Shown here one piece after another: positions 12,444 through 23,209 of a stretch of 64,000 nucleotides of DNA; within the stretch, counting starts at the first letter, position 1; each line of letters starts with the position of its first letter. The position numbers were made by a program, and so were the translations under genes. A model generated the notes under the pieces. It saw only the letters and a program-made list of their open reading frames with translations. It was not told the DNA's origin and did no database searches. The DNA comes from Ectobius pallidus (lineage: Eukaryota > Arthropoda > Insecta > Blattodea > Ectobiidae), in assembly GCA_964059195.1 (NCBI GenBank), contig CAXKWD010000011.1, forward strand, positions 29,619,066 to 29,683,065, written 5' to 3'.

Positions 12444-12590
12444 AAGGTCTGTTTGTTCTATCCCGGCTAAGATCATATGTCAAAGTAATGATGATGGTGA
12501 TAATGATAATAATAATAGTCTAATAATAATTAATAAGAATACTTACTAAATGGCAATACACAATTCCTAAGCTAGCTAAAGGAATATTAT

Positions 12591-12912
12591 CTATTTTATG
12601 GAACCTGGAGGTTCATTGCCGTGCTTACATGAGCCCCCCCATTCAACCATATTCTGTACTAACTCCATCAACCCATCGCCCGCAAGTCATACTTCCCTAT
12701 AATTTATCCTAATATTTTCCTCACACCTACGTCTAGGTCTTCCAAGTGGTCTCTTCTCTTCGAATCTCCCAGCCAATATTTTTGAGATATGTCTTTCCTC
12801 CCCCATGCGCCCAACATGTCCAGCCCATTTCATCATCCGTGATTTAATTACCCTTACTATATTCGGTGAAGGGTAGAAGTTATGCAACTCGGCATTATGC
12901 AGTTTTCTCCAC
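12591..12912 (-). pseudogene. LINE (non-LTR retrotransposon) ORF2 C-terminus, remnant A
   Basis: The minus strand reads WRKLHNAELHNFYP, then SRMMKWAGHVGRMGEERH and KRPLGRPRRRCEENI. This is the typical C-terminal tail of an insect endonuclease/reverse-transcriptase polyprotein, after the polymerase domain. The frame is open at 12687-12887. After one frameshift it continues to NEPPGSIK and a stop codon at 12591-12593. The reverse-transcriptase core and the 5' part are missing, as expected for a 5'-truncated insertion. A related copy (remnant B) lies 2 kb to the right in the same orientation, and the two share the GAACCTCCAGGTTYC end. It is dead because of the frameshift and truncation. Confidence 0.85.
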
Positions 12913-13742
12913 TACGCATTATATGAAAATTGTACGAGAATTTTAACCTTTCATTGCACTAAACACAAATGTTCAACGAATAGAAATGTCGAATATACGT
13001 GGGTCTCGAGACCAATAGATTATGGTCTGTACATTAATTTAGTTTATGCAATAAAATGCAAACTTTTTAAAACCAAAGACAGCAGAATTTACACACTGTA
13101 TTCCCCTTAACGAGTCTGAGCAACATACTTAGGGCACAGGTCCTGTGGTTGCGAACTGAAGACCTGTTCGCCCCAAAATACCTATGTCGCCTATCCTCGA
13201 TTGCGTTTCGGTTTAGATGCCTTGCGTCGATCTATACCATCAACGGTGTTAACCTTTTTATTTCTGGATGACATCTCAAAACTGCCTACGTGGAGTGAGC
13301 TGGGAATATACTGTATGCTGCAATTCATATCGCAGTCTCACGTTACGGTAGGTCATGTGCGTGCTGGTCACGTGGTTTGTCATTGACCTACCTCAATTAG
13401 CTACTACTTCGTTAGTTCTGAGAGCAAGGTCAACAAGCGTTCCATATTGAAGGTTAGCTCCCTAGCTTTTTAATACCTTTCATCATTGATAAAATAGCCT
13501 ACAACTACGCCTACTATTGATATATTTTTATGCGGTCGAAATTATCCATCAGGCGGGAAGTACCTGTATAGGCCTAAATGGAGCAATCAATTGGGCCTAC
13601 AGATACCCAGGGCTGCGAACATTTACTATGCAATGACAATAATTCAAACATAGTTTCCTTTATAAAATAGGGCCTATTTCTTAAATCCGCCTGATTGTTT
13701 AAAGGAATTTTCCAAAACCTTTCGAATATACGCTACCCAAAA
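12913..13742. other. Mixed stretch, no gene recognised
   Basis: A 61-codon plus-strand frame at 13201-13386 starts at a non-ATG codon and has no domain. TAGGCCTA lies near 13566. Confidence 0.4.
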
Positions 13743-13850
13743 CATAATAAAATAATAATAATAATAATAAAATAATCTTTATTGTCGAAGACATAATAAA
13801 TGTATATACAGTGCAAGGTTTCCTCTAATACTAATATAAAAAAATTAAAA
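13743..13850 (-). mobile_element. LINE 3' end with (ATT)n tail (probable)
   Basis: On the minus strand the sequence ends with CAATAAAGATTATTTTATTATT, cut here to its pattern: an AATAAA-like signal directly followed by an ATT repeat (13745-13776). This is the usual 3' terminus of several insect non-LTR families. How far the element extends to the right is unclear, and no coding sequence is visible. Confidence 0.45.
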
Positions 13851-14493
13851 TTAGTTGTAGGCCTATTACTTAAAAGTTATGTGACTTCAAAGGCCTACGA
13901 GTGTATCCTCCAAACTGTAGGGGCATATTTGTATTAAGATCTATTTGACATGTTTTCTAATACATTAAGTGTAATGTCAGTTTGTCTCCTACTCTGAAAA
14001 TAAATTACACAAAACCTATTCGTCGGCCAGTTTTAAAACAAATGATGTCGCATACATTATTATCTTATATGATTCAAAGAGAGCGGAAGGATTCTGTATC
14101 CGATAGATGTAGCATCTTAGACTCAGCATTCTTCAAGTTTGCTCACCTATAAATGTTTTTGTGAAAGTGAACTTAAAATGCATAAAATTTTACATTGTAA
14201 TTATGTTATATTGTATGACTGAAAAAATACTAAATTTCTCTTAAGTTCACCTTCAGGAACATAATATGACTGTATGTGTACATACGTGAGTTAGGACTAT
14301 ATAATTTACTTGATTTATTAGGACAATAATAAAATATTCAATTACGTAATTAGCAATGAATATGTTTCTATGTAGGCAATTTTATCTTTTTCAGGAGGAT
14401 CGTACAGAACAAAAACTCATTTTTAGATTCATGGGAAATTACTTACTCAGTGGCAATAGACAGTATTCCCTAAGCAAGCTAATGCAATATTAT
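13851..14493. other. AT-rich stretch, no gene seen
   Basis: It may include 5' parts of the preceding LINE tail, but nothing is recognisable. TAGGCCTA lies near 13857. Confidence 0.4.
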
Positions 14494-14960
14494 CTATTTT
14501 ATGAAACCTGGAGGTTCATTGCCACCCTAACATGAGCTCGCCATTCAACCGCATTCTGTAATAACATAATCCTACCATCCTTCGCAAATCCTACTTCCCT
14601 TAAATCTATTCTAATATTGTGTTCTCACCATCACTAGGTCATCCAAGTGTCTTTTCCCTTCGAGCCTCCCAGATATTTTTGAGATATGTCTTTCCTCTCC
14701 CATGCGCGCAACCAGTCCAGCCCACCCTCCGTTATTTAATTACCCTTAGGTCTACTATATTCGGTGAAGAGTACAGGTTATGATGCTCGTCATTATGCAG
14801 TTTTCTCCAATCTGTTTTCATCTCTCTAAGGTCCGTTTTTTTCCCAAGCACCCTGTTTTCAAACATTCTCAGATTATGTTCTTCCCGAAGACTTACTTCC
14901 ATATAATAAAACCGGCAGGTTATTGTTTTATATATATTTATTTTTAGATTTCGGGACAAA
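14494..14960 (-). pseudogene. LINE ORF2 C-terminus, remnant B
   Basis: The minus strand reads LKINIYKTITCRFYY, SLREEHNLRMFENRVLGKK and WRKLHNDEHHNLYSSPNI, matching the segment just before and overlapping remnant A. The reading frame is open at 14732-14959. Beyond it the continuation (WTGCAHGRGKTYLKN) is broken by stops and frameshifts, ending at the same MLGWQ...TSRFHK tail and a stop at 14494-14496. A conserved piece normally found between the YKT and SLREEH motifs (the YGCETW part) is missing, so there is an internal deletion. Same family and orientation as remnant A but a separate, older-looking insertion. Confidence 0.8.
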
Positions 14961-15579
14961 AGACGAGAAGATAAAAGTTTCTGAATTTAAAAAAATTATT
15001 ATTTTCGAGTCATAGGTTTTTGCAGTATGTTCTGTTATGTTAATTAATATGCAAACCATTTCTGTTTTTACTTTCATGTCGGCCTGCGCTGCTCAAGTTT
15101 CCTTTTAATTTAAGTTTTGTACCTCTGATACATAAAATCTCTGTGTTGGGGATCAACACCACACTAAATTTTTCATAGTTCTACTGCCATAGAGAAAATG
15201 AAATCCAAATCAACCAATGAGGAGGGTCTGGGGTATATGGCAGAGAATTTTCACTCCCTTCCAGACAGTAGGGTTGTTTATCGCTCATTTCCCATAGTTT
15301 AAATTTTTTAAGGGGTTTCCTCGTAGGCCAAACTCAAAAAGTTTTTGCCATAGTGAGATGAAATGTTGCACGATACTGTCTTGCATTCTTGAGAAAATCA
15401 AGGAGTTAGGATATACCATAGTCATTTGTTTTAAATTTTGTTTACTTAACAGATACTTAAATATATTTGTCATTTCATTATAGGCCTACGTTTAAATTAA
15501 GAATACTTGCGTGATTATTACATATATATTAAAGAATTGGTTAATATTGTTTTATGACATTAAGTAATGAACAGAAATA
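14961..15579. other. AT-rich stretch, no gene seen
   Basis: No recognisable feature. The left half of the degraded TTAA element that follows would be expected here, but I cannot align it. Confidence 0.4.
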
Positions 15580-15803
15580 ATCACTATAGGCCTAGAGTAG
15601 GCTATTAACACCTGTGAAGATTTTCGGATAAACGGCACATCAGTACAGAAAAACGGACATTTCTTGATTATAGTAATTACCAGTATTGGTTTGAAACGTT
15701 TAATTAATCTGAAAATAGTAAATAACTGTAAAACTAGTGTGCCTATTTTGAGCATATCAAATTGCAATCTGAATGTCTGGTCACTGAAACCTGTACGTCC
15801 CCC
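15580..15803. mobile_element. Degraded half of the palindromic TTAA element, copy 3
   Basis: The right end reads GTACGTCCCCC followed by TTAA (15804-15807), the same tip as at 672 and 38716. Reading inwards in reverse complement gives TTGCAATTTGATATGC, ACTATTTTCAGATTAATTAAACG, cut here to its pattern, and GTGCCGTTTATCCG. These match, with many changes, the order of words in the other two copies. The opposite arm is not recognisable, so this is an old or truncated copy. Confidence 0.55.
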
Positions 15804-16162
15804 TTAATTATAAATTAATTATTCATATTATATTATAGTCGTAACATTTAAACCGGATGAGACGACCGAGGGGGTTACGACGTTAACCCATTCAGGTGGT
15901 CAGGAATCTGAGCCCTCCCCCTCCCGCTGCATTCGCTGAGGCCAAATCTACTTTACTCCTTTAACTCTACCCTGGATGTTCTCAGTCGGTAGTCTGTTCA
16001 TATTTTATGTTGTGTTTACGACAAATTGGTCCTTCACAGGTCCTTTCATGTACTGTGTAGTGTTGGTCCAGAGCTTAATCATTCCCCTGTAGGAATTGGT
16101 AATGTAAGCTGCTCGAAAGAGAAGGTAATATGTCAGAAATAAAAAAGAAAAAAAATAGAAAG

Positions 16163-16164
<2 letters not shown>
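15804..16164. other. Short GC-richer patch, no gene
   Basis: 15840-15960 carries several CpGs (GGATGAGACGACCGAGGG) in otherwise AT-rich DNA. No frame or element was recognised. Confidence 0.35.

Positions 16165-16204
<40 letters not shown>
16165..16204. repeat. (GAAA)n microsatellite
   Basis: About ten GAAA units on the plus strand in a purine-rich context. The minus-strand poly-Phe/Ser/Leu frame is an artefact. Confidence 0.95.
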
Positions 16205-16339
16205 AAAAAGAAGGTAGGAAAGAAACAGTAAAGGTATAAAGAAGAGAAATGGAGAAAAAAACGATTTCTTCTTACCATCTATAGTCTACTAATTTTATTA
16301 TTATAGTTATTGGTATATACATAGGCCTAATTAATTCAA

Positions 16340-16394
<55 letters not shown>
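16340..16394. repeat. (ATT)n microsatellite
   Basis: About 18 ATT units. A second short ATT run lies near 16437-16452. Confidence 0.95.
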
Positions 16395-17548
16395 TATGAA
16401 GGTTTTTCTTCCTCCACTTCTTCTTACTTTTATTGCTATTATTATTATTATTAATTTTTAATTCTTAGGTCATGGTGCTATTTATTCTTCATTTGCATTG
16501 CATCTACGTATTTAATATAAATAATTTCATTCAAGTGCTTACAAAAAAAGACTTACCGTTTCGTATAAAACTTACAGAATTTAATATTACATAATAATTT
16601 GTTTCCTTTTTGCGTTAGTAAACTAGATGAACTAATTAAATACCATATCAAACATTAAAACAATATTGTGATTTTCGCTGCGGAATTCTAGGATGCCTAT
16701 TCATAAATATTTACCTAATTTCATTTGCTCAAAGTACATTGTGTTGTTATTGATGGTTTTTAAGTATTCATTTAAAAGATGGTATTGTTACAAGACAGTA
16801 ATTATCACCCAGAAATTATAATACACGTATTATAACTCTCTAAAATAACGAGCACTTGTTCTAAAAAGATCTAAACGTAAACACTAAGGAAATGACACGT
16901 GAAATTTAGTCATATCATTGTTGATTAAAAAAAGGTACTTGACGGTTTCACAACAATTGAAAATGGAGACAGCCCCACAGAAAATAAGGACATTTGTTTC
17001 ACTTTACTTAATACTACTGTACCTTTGTTACACTTGGCAATATACATTTTTTTAATTGTTAACTGGAATGAAAAAAAATATGTTTTCACATTCACAATAA
17101 AATCATTTTCAGAGAAACACTAAAACATTAATACAACAAAACAAAAAAGTTATAAAATATAAATAACTTTAAATTTCCTGGTTTTCTGGAACCTTATTAA
17201 TACCATGGAATCTCAAGCTCATAATAAAATTAGTTATTAAAGAAATATATTTTACTGCAAATATTTTAAAGCTGAATTCGTATTTTGTGAACAGAATGAC
17301 TATTTACAACATTTTCCAGTTTTTTATTCCAAGCTCTTGTGATAAGTGGTAAAAATTATAATTTATGGGCCTCTAAGGCCCTCTTTTGCTATTTCTAGGG
17401 TTGACTTATGGAAGCTCAAAGCACATAATATATTAGGGAGAAACATGGTATGCAGCTTTTAGGTCAAAAAGATAATTTCCATACCTAGCAACTGGCATAG
17501 AGAGTGAATATTAAGTGGGCCTAATATGGAAGAATGTACGAAATATTA
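16395..17548. other. AT-rich stretch, no gene seen
   Basis: No frames of note and no element recognised. Confidence 0.5.
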
Positions 17549-17714
17549 GGTTTGTTCGCAAAGCAAATCCCTAACTGTCAGGGACCACGGCGCATGCGAA
17601 CATTGTCGGTCTCGCTGCGCAAGGTATGCGCATAATGTAATATATTAGCATATTGAAAATGTGCGCATGCGTCGCGGTACATGACAGTACATGATTTAGC
17701 TTTGCGAACAGACC
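17549..17714. mobile_element. Short TA-flanked MITE with terminal inverted repeats
   Basis: The left tip GGTTTGTTCGCAAAGC and right tip GCTTTGCGAACAGACC are inverted copies with one mismatch. TA lies on each side (17547-17548 and 17715-17716). The inverted homology continues inwards through GACCACGGCGCATGCG and CGCATGCGTCGCGGTAC. The 166-bp element is much richer in CpG than its surroundings. TA duplication and small size fit a Tc1/mariner-type non-autonomous element. There is no coding capacity. Confidence 0.8.
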
Positions 17715-17716
17715 TA

Positions 17717-19097
17717 TTGTTATTAGCTTATGCAATTTCATTCCTTTAACATTACTGCCATTGTTTTACTGTGTAATTTACCTTATATTCTCAAATCAGA
17801 ACTAAACATTCTGGGCTAAAGATACGGGACGTCCCGTAAGAACGGGGGATGGTTTAATCCTGACTGAACCCACAATCTTCTGGATGAGCAATCCTCACAG
17901 ACAGTTCGTCTCGCCGCATAGAGACAGAAGAGCGATGGGAAGCTGAGAATAAAAAGTAGCAGGATCTCGTGTTAGTACTAGCATCGAAATATGGTAATTT
18001 CATCATTATCTGAGGGCCGATTGTATAAAAGAGGGAAGATGAGGAGGAAATACAACACTATAATCGGTCTTCCCACTTTGCTTTGCAGTGCAAGAAAATC
18101 AAGAAATGGCGTTCTAGCCTCGGATTTGCATGCCAACTCCCCCTTCCACATCCAAGGTAGATTCCAGTAGCATTTCTCATCAAGTGAACCCACCCCCTCC
18201 CCTTTTGCATTTCATATTCAAGATGGAGTCTCAAGCTGAATCAACAAGGCAACCGTTCAAGAACAATAGGCCACGGGAAAAACCAACATTATCATGTCAG
18301 AATGTTTTGGTGGACTGTTTCATTCAATGACAAATATTTAATTTCGCTAGCAACTGGCATATACCTAACCCAACCTAGCAGAGCCACCAAAACCGTGGAG
18401 AGAAAAGGGTTTTGCGCAATGGTTGTGTGTGAGAGTTTGGGAAAAGGATTTTTTTTACTTGATGTTTTCTTGCTTTCTAGAGTTGAGCTCTCTGGCCAGT
18501 ATAATGCCCCGGTACCTGCTTCTCCACCTCCCACCACCACAATGGCACGGCTAAGAACTTCTACAGCATGCATTCGGCGCTATTTTGTGAGTAAACATTA
18601 TCTTCCTGGAAGCTTCACAGTGTCCACACCCAAGCATAAACAAGAGCTGAAAAAGCATTACAAATATACTAGGTAGAGTTTAATGCAAATTCCAGCCAAG
18701 CGCACGTCTTTCCATGTCTTCTACTTGACAACAATCGATTGTTTACTTGTTTCGTTACTATCGATTAGTGGTCACGTGATGGACACAAGCACACAGCGTG
18801 CGTAATGTATACAAGCAATTGTTCGTGGACAATTAGGTAAACAAGGCGGTTGGGCAGAGGCGGAGGTTGTACTGTATAACTGCTTGTGCACTGTATTACT
18901 TCGTTTTATGCAACACTGCAAACATACCGAGCGCTAACCAACTTGGCAATTGTCACTATATTATTCATGAATACTCTTTCCAACAAACACGAGTTTCCGA
19001 AAAGAGTTTTAAGTATTTTTGTACGCATACTCTCTAGCGATGTAACTTCACATTATGACCTCCCCGTAAGGTTATCAACCAAGGGCTCCCTTTCATA
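17717..19097. other. Low-copy-looking stretch with GC-richer part
   Basis: 18080-18880 is less AT-rich and carries frames of 66-124 codons on both strands (longest 18302-18676 plus), none with a recognisable domain. Between 18725 and 18785 the words ATCGATTGTTTAC, TATCGATTAG and GTCACGTGAT resemble forkhead, homeodomain and E-box sites, so regulatory DNA is possible. Confidence 0.3.
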
Positions 19098-19300
19098 TTT
19101 TCGGCTTTGGTAGCGCAGTGAGTATGGCACTGGCTTTATAATGCTCAAGCTAGTGGGTTTGATCACGGCGCAGATCGATGGCTTTCATGTGTGCATAAAT
19201 GTGAAAGGTGCATCTCTTTAGATTTACAGGCATGTAAAAGAACTCCTGCGGGACAAAATTCCGACACATCGGTTTCGGTTACAACCCTAGGTTGCAGTAT
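19098..19300 (+). mobile_element. tRNA-headed SINE, family with CTCCTGCGGGACAAAATTC
   Basis: The head has an A-box-like TGGTAGCGCAGTGAGTATGG (19118-19137) and a B-box-like GGGTTTGATCAC about 45 bp later, the spacing of a tRNA-derived pol III promoter. The body contains CTCCTGCGGGACAAAATTC (about 19240-19258), a word shared with the minus-strand SINE at 57675-57915 and common in arthropod SINE bodies as I remember them. The 3' limit is uncertain. Movement would depend on a LINE partner. Confidence 0.65.
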
Positions 19301-19351
19301 AACCATCAAATTTTCCTGTTTTGTTTAAAAATTTTCAATGTGAAACTCATA

Positions 19352-19396
19352 TTATTTTCTCTACCTTAAAGAGAAAATAACAGGTGATATTCACCT
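19352..19396. repeat. Two small perfect hairpins
   Basis: TTATTTTCTCT (19352-19362) pairs with AGAGAAAATAA (19370-19380). Directly after it AGGTGA-TAT-TCACCT forms a second stem at 19382-19396. Purpose unknown; both lie just past the SINE. Confidence 0.6.
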
Positions 19397-19695
19397 AAGC
19401 ATGAGAAAAAAACATTCGTTTTGATGAAAGTTTTCTACAGCAGGAAAAGTCTCGGCATTTATAGCGCATTATACATGCATTGAGAAGTTGAAAATTAATT
19501 TATCATCAAGACAACTTTCAGCTTTTTATTTAAAGAGATCTAGAGACAATTCCTAACAAGCGAACATTCCTTTCAATAATTGTCTTACAGAAACATTGTT
19601 TCTTTCTTATTCGTAATTTACCTATCCCCTTTTAGGAATTACGCACCCATAAACAGGGCAGCGACTTGTCGGGAGAGGGATCATCTACTGATTAC

Positions 19696-19950
19696 TGAGG
19701 GCCTTCCCGGGTAAAGGATCGGGTCTACGCCGAGGCAACTTCCAAGACAACACGAACATATAGGATGAGACATCATTCTCACACACACCTACTGTGAACA
19801 AGATAAGGATGGGATGAAGATGTTAATAACGGCCAGATCTATCCGGGGACCAGAAGGACCTAAAGTTACCCAACATTTGTCTCATATCTGAGGAAAAACT
19901 CCGGAAAACACCCGGGATTTGAACCCGGGCCCGCTGCGTGAGAGGGGACA
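19696..19950 (-). mobile_element. tRNA-derived SINE, head truncated
   Basis: The minus strand has a strong B-box GGTTCAAATCCCGG next to CACGCAGCGGGCCCG. It is followed by a GC-rich body (GTTTTTCCTCAGATATGAG, TCCGGAGTT, GTTGCCTCGGCGTAG) to about 19696. The A-box is lost or weak, so the element is 5' incomplete or the tRNA part is degraded. Orientation follows from the B-box. Confidence 0.65.
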
Positions 19951-22170
19951 GAAAAAGTCTGAGAAATTAAATGTAAGAGTGAAGCTGTACCTGTGAATAC
20001 TGTCTCTTCTTATGCTAAGTTCGAACGTAATCAGTGAATATCTAATATTAATTATGAAAGAACGAAACTATAACATAATTATGAAGTTCAGAAGTGATCA
20101 CAAAAATATAAAACTACTTCGTATTACTCTAACGGCTGCTGCCCCAACCACCATAAATTGGCATTATCTCGCAAACTGTTAATTTGCGGATATTTATGCT
20201 TACTACAATTTTTTTTTTGCTTATCTTAGTTTTTATTTCTCATCCATAAATTGCAGACCACTTTGGAAACACCTTGTACATGTATATTTTCCTCCGTATA
20301 AATCTAGCTATAGGCTAATATTATAGTAATATTTACTAGAATTGTTATTAATTTTACACGAAACGATTGTTAGACTGTTAAAATACTATTTTTTCTTTAA
20401 TAGAATATGAAGGTTTCGTAAATGAGAGAACATGGTGTTAATGTTGGAAACAGATTAAAGTCTACAACCCTGTAATTAAATTACAGTCTGAACTTCAACG
20501 ATAGCCCGCTACAGAATTCAACATTAAAATTAATTGCTGTTTATTGCTTTTGCATTTATTTCGATTTTCTTTTTATTTGTAACTTTTGATTAAGTAATAT
20601 TACCTTGTATGTATGCGTATATTTTTGTAAAATGTCTGGACACGAATTCCGCTTATTGTGGAGTAAGTATTTATATTTGTGAATAGTTTAAACAAAACAA
20701 TTAGGCATTGGTAACTCAAACAAGCGCATAAATAAATAAGTAAATAGATAAATAAACTAAATGAGAGTTTTTTTTTGAACGCGTTATAAAATGGACCATT
20801 AAAATAAAAGTTGTAAAACCTAAAATGTGTTACTCTGCCAAAACAAGAAACAAACACTAAGCAGCAGTGAAGTGTAGGTGTGATTCAGATTTTCTGAAAA
20901 AAAGTGTGATTACAAAAGGTGCAAAAACAGTATTGATGACTGCATTAAACAAAATAACAGGACCTTGTGTTAAAATTACCGCACGGAAATTCTACTAATT
21001 CATAAGTGATGTTTGTACAACGTTAATGTTGGCTACCTTGCAATTTAGGGTCTTATGTAAGTGTAAAAATATTTAATTTTTAAATTTGAACACATATTTT
21101 ATAATGTACACATCTCTTCTATATTTACTGTATAAATATTTAAAATATCTACCCAGAAATACGTTCATGAAGTTCATGTTACTAAGAAATCCCTTGAAAT
21201 CAATGCTGCCTTATCTACATTATTAAGTTCGTTACTGAATTATCTGAAGATTTATTTTCAAAGAACACTTTCATGAAATATAAAGAAGTCTTTGGGATAT
21301 TTTAAATCAATTTACCGTAAATGTGTAATTAAGTTATTTAAAAAATCCACTAAATATCATATCTAAAAAATCATTATTTTGTATTTTAAAACAAAATTCA
21401 GTTCAAACAAGAAAACACTTTACTGTCAAGTTTAAGAAATTAGGGGAAAGTTAAAATTATAAATGGGATACTCCAGTATAGAGAGAAATAAACCAATGCC
21501 ATACCATACCATATTAATTTTGAAAAAGGAAAACATTTCTAGAAATAGGGAAGTCCATCAGTCTCCCTTAAGCCTTGTACTCTATTTTTTTAAAACTGTC
21601 TTTATTATATATTTGAAGAAATTATATCTTTAAGGAAGCATAACAAGTCTTATTCTTTAAAACATCCTTGATGATGGACAATTTTGTGCACCCCCGACCC
21701 CCTTTGTTTAACGCACCGAAACAACAAAGTCTTTAAAATAAATTTACAAACAAGAAACAGGTTGTTAATATTTACTCTGGCTCGTGGAGCGAAGGAAGAA
21801 ACAATTCCACAAGCTCGGCGTCACTTCCCGTATCACAAAACAAAGCTTTCTAGCATGGCTCAGAGTAATCAGTGTTCTCTTCGATACTAGGCACCACATT
21901 CCCATATGTCGTGAGAGGAACACGTCAGCTATAATTTTCATACAAAGATCTGGCGTCAGAAGGCATTATTTACTCACCATAAATTCTAGGTCTAATTACA
22001 AAGGCTTGAATGGTAGGCCTAATTAGGACAACCGTAAAGCAATACAAATAAAACATAATTTTACATTTAGGGCTGGTGTCTGTTTCCAGTTTCTGGCAAT
22101 TAGATGCCACATTCTGCCTCAAATAGTTCTAGAATCCATGTGTTTAGTTCTATAAAAATATGTTTTAAAC
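19951..22170. other. AT-rich stretch, no gene seen
   Basis: Frames of up to 85 codons (20600-20857 minus) lack domains. Near 21684-22026 overlapping plus-strand frames start at non-ATG codons or lack any signature. Confidence 0.4.
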
Positions 22171-22205
22171 TTCTTGAACATAGGAATATTATAGGAGAAA
22201 AATTC

Positions 22206-22278
22206 CTCCGGCACTGGGACTTGAACCCAGGACCTTTGGCTATTCGCGCCAATGCTCTACCAACTGAGCTAAGCCGGA
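22206..22278 (-). tRNA. tRNA-like sequence, loop GCGAATA (probably pseudo-tRNA)
   Basis: Cloverleaf parts: acceptor TCCGGCT with TGCCGGA (six of seven pairs, T-T at the seventh), D arm GCTC-AGTTGGTA-GAGC, anticodon stem TTGGC/GCCAA, variable AGGTC, T arm CTGGG-TTCAAGT-CCCAG, discriminator G. A-box TAGCTCAGTTGG and B-box GGTTCAAGTCC are intact. Length is 73 nt. By position the anticodon would be GAA (Phe), but base 33 is C where nearly all tRNAs have U, and the rest is unlike insect tRNA-Phe as I know it. I read it as a SINE-type tRNA relative that could still attract pol III, not as a working tRNA. Confidence 0.5.
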
Positions 22279-22318
22279 GCTCAATTCACAGCGCCAGATG
22301 GAACTTCTCTCCTATGAC

Positions 22319-22375
22319 TGGTAGAGCATTGGCGCGAATAGCCAAAGGTCCTGGGTTCAAGTCCCAGTGCCGGAG
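22319..22375 (+). pseudogene. Partial tRNA-like copy in the right arm
   Basis: Exact inverted copy of the D-loop-to-discriminator part of the tRNA-like sequence at 22206-22278. It begins TGGTAGAGC; the acceptor 5' strand and D-stem 5' half are missing, so no cloverleaf can form from this arm alone. Confidence 0.7.
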
Positions 22376-22680
22376 GAATTTTTCTCCTATAATATTCTCA
22401 TGTAGTGTCCAACAGAGACAATAATCTGTGGCTCATGAATGCTTATATATCTTTCTTGAACATAGGCCAAGTAGGTTGATAAATTTCATGTTGATATCTA
22501 TTAGGGTAACTTATATGAAGCAAATTTCAATTTTAACTTTTCACCCTTTTTCTCATATCACTTGAAATTGAGTGACAATTAGGTTGATAATGCCATCAAC
22601 TTCATAAATAAGACGTATGGTTTATAAGAGATCCAACATTTACAAATACTGGAAAGGTAGAGCCAGAATGAAAAATTCAA

Positions 22681-22753
22681 TGCCCTAACCGGCATTTGAA
22701 CCAGGATCTTCAGCTCTTCGTGCCGCCGCTCTGCCATTGAGCTACCATGGTAA
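22681..22753 (-). pseudogene. tRNA-like unit, left arm of foldback B
   Basis: Contains GGTAGCTCAATGGCAGAGC (A-box region), the loop ACGAAGA between CGGC and GCTG, and GGTTCAAATGCC (B-box). The acceptor stem does not pair. As in foldback A, the anticodon position reads GAA with C at position 33, and the unit is followed by GAATTTTTC on its strand, which points to a common family. Confidence 0.6.
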
Positions 22754-23209
22754 CATGCCAATACAACATTGTGTCCTATTATCGCCGCACTCATAACGTT
22801 GACGGGCGGCTCGCTTTGTTCTCATATTACAATGCTTGTTGTTACTGTAAAAGGTTTTCTCAAAAGAAACCGCTGACTGAATTCGTGTTGCCAATTCTCT
22901 CATTGCTCAATGTCATTGCCACGTAAGTGTTTTGCTGCATCTACATCTTCCCGCTCTGTTTACTAACACTGTGCAGTATGGCAACTACTCCAAGCGGCGG
23001 CGACTGCTTTGATGTTAACTGTCAACGAATTGAGTGCGGCGATAATACTAGTGGTTTACTATGAAGCCCGGGCCTTAAAGTACTTACAGGTTATAAGTCG
23101 CCAATGGGTTGTTATCTCATATTGACAACGCATGGTGGTGTACCGGGACATGTCAGTTGGAGAATTTTGTAACCTTAACGTTAACCTTACCGGGATGTTG
23201 CAATGATTC

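Larger units (their letters stand above)
22171..22466. mobile_element. Inverted tRNA-like dimer in 14-bp direct repeats (foldback A)
   Basis: A perfect 79-bp inverted repeat (22184-22262 against 22319-22397) holds a tRNA-like sequence facing away from a 56-bp spacer. The whole insertion is flanked by identical 14-bp direct repeats TTCTTGAACATAGG (22171-22184 and 22453-22466). Direct repeats of that length are the mark of LINE-driven retroposition, not of cut-and-paste transposons. The left arm plus spacer gives a complete 73-nt tRNA fold; the right arm has only its 3' three-quarters. Each arm ends GAATTTTTCTCCTATAATATTC or its reverse complement, given here as a pattern. The arms are identical, so the dimer is young or is kept identical by conversion. 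Confidence 0.85.

Noticed and set aside
15308..15330. TTAAGGGG as the left end of the degraded third TTAA element
   Set aside because: The following sequence does not align with the left arm of the other copies.
18302..18676. 124-codon plus-strand frame as a gene
   Set aside because: It overlaps a 93-codon frame on the other strand, no domain or splice context is visible, and composition is ordinary for this GC-richer patch.
22206..22278. Working nuclear tRNA-Phe gene
   Set aside because: C33 in place of U33, a mismatch in the acceptor stem, poor likeness to insect tRNA-Phe, and location in a mobile inverted repeat argue for a tRNA-like SINE part.
22104..22424. 106-codon plus-strand frame
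   Set aside because: It reads straight through the tRNA-like inverted repeat, so it is not a protein gene.
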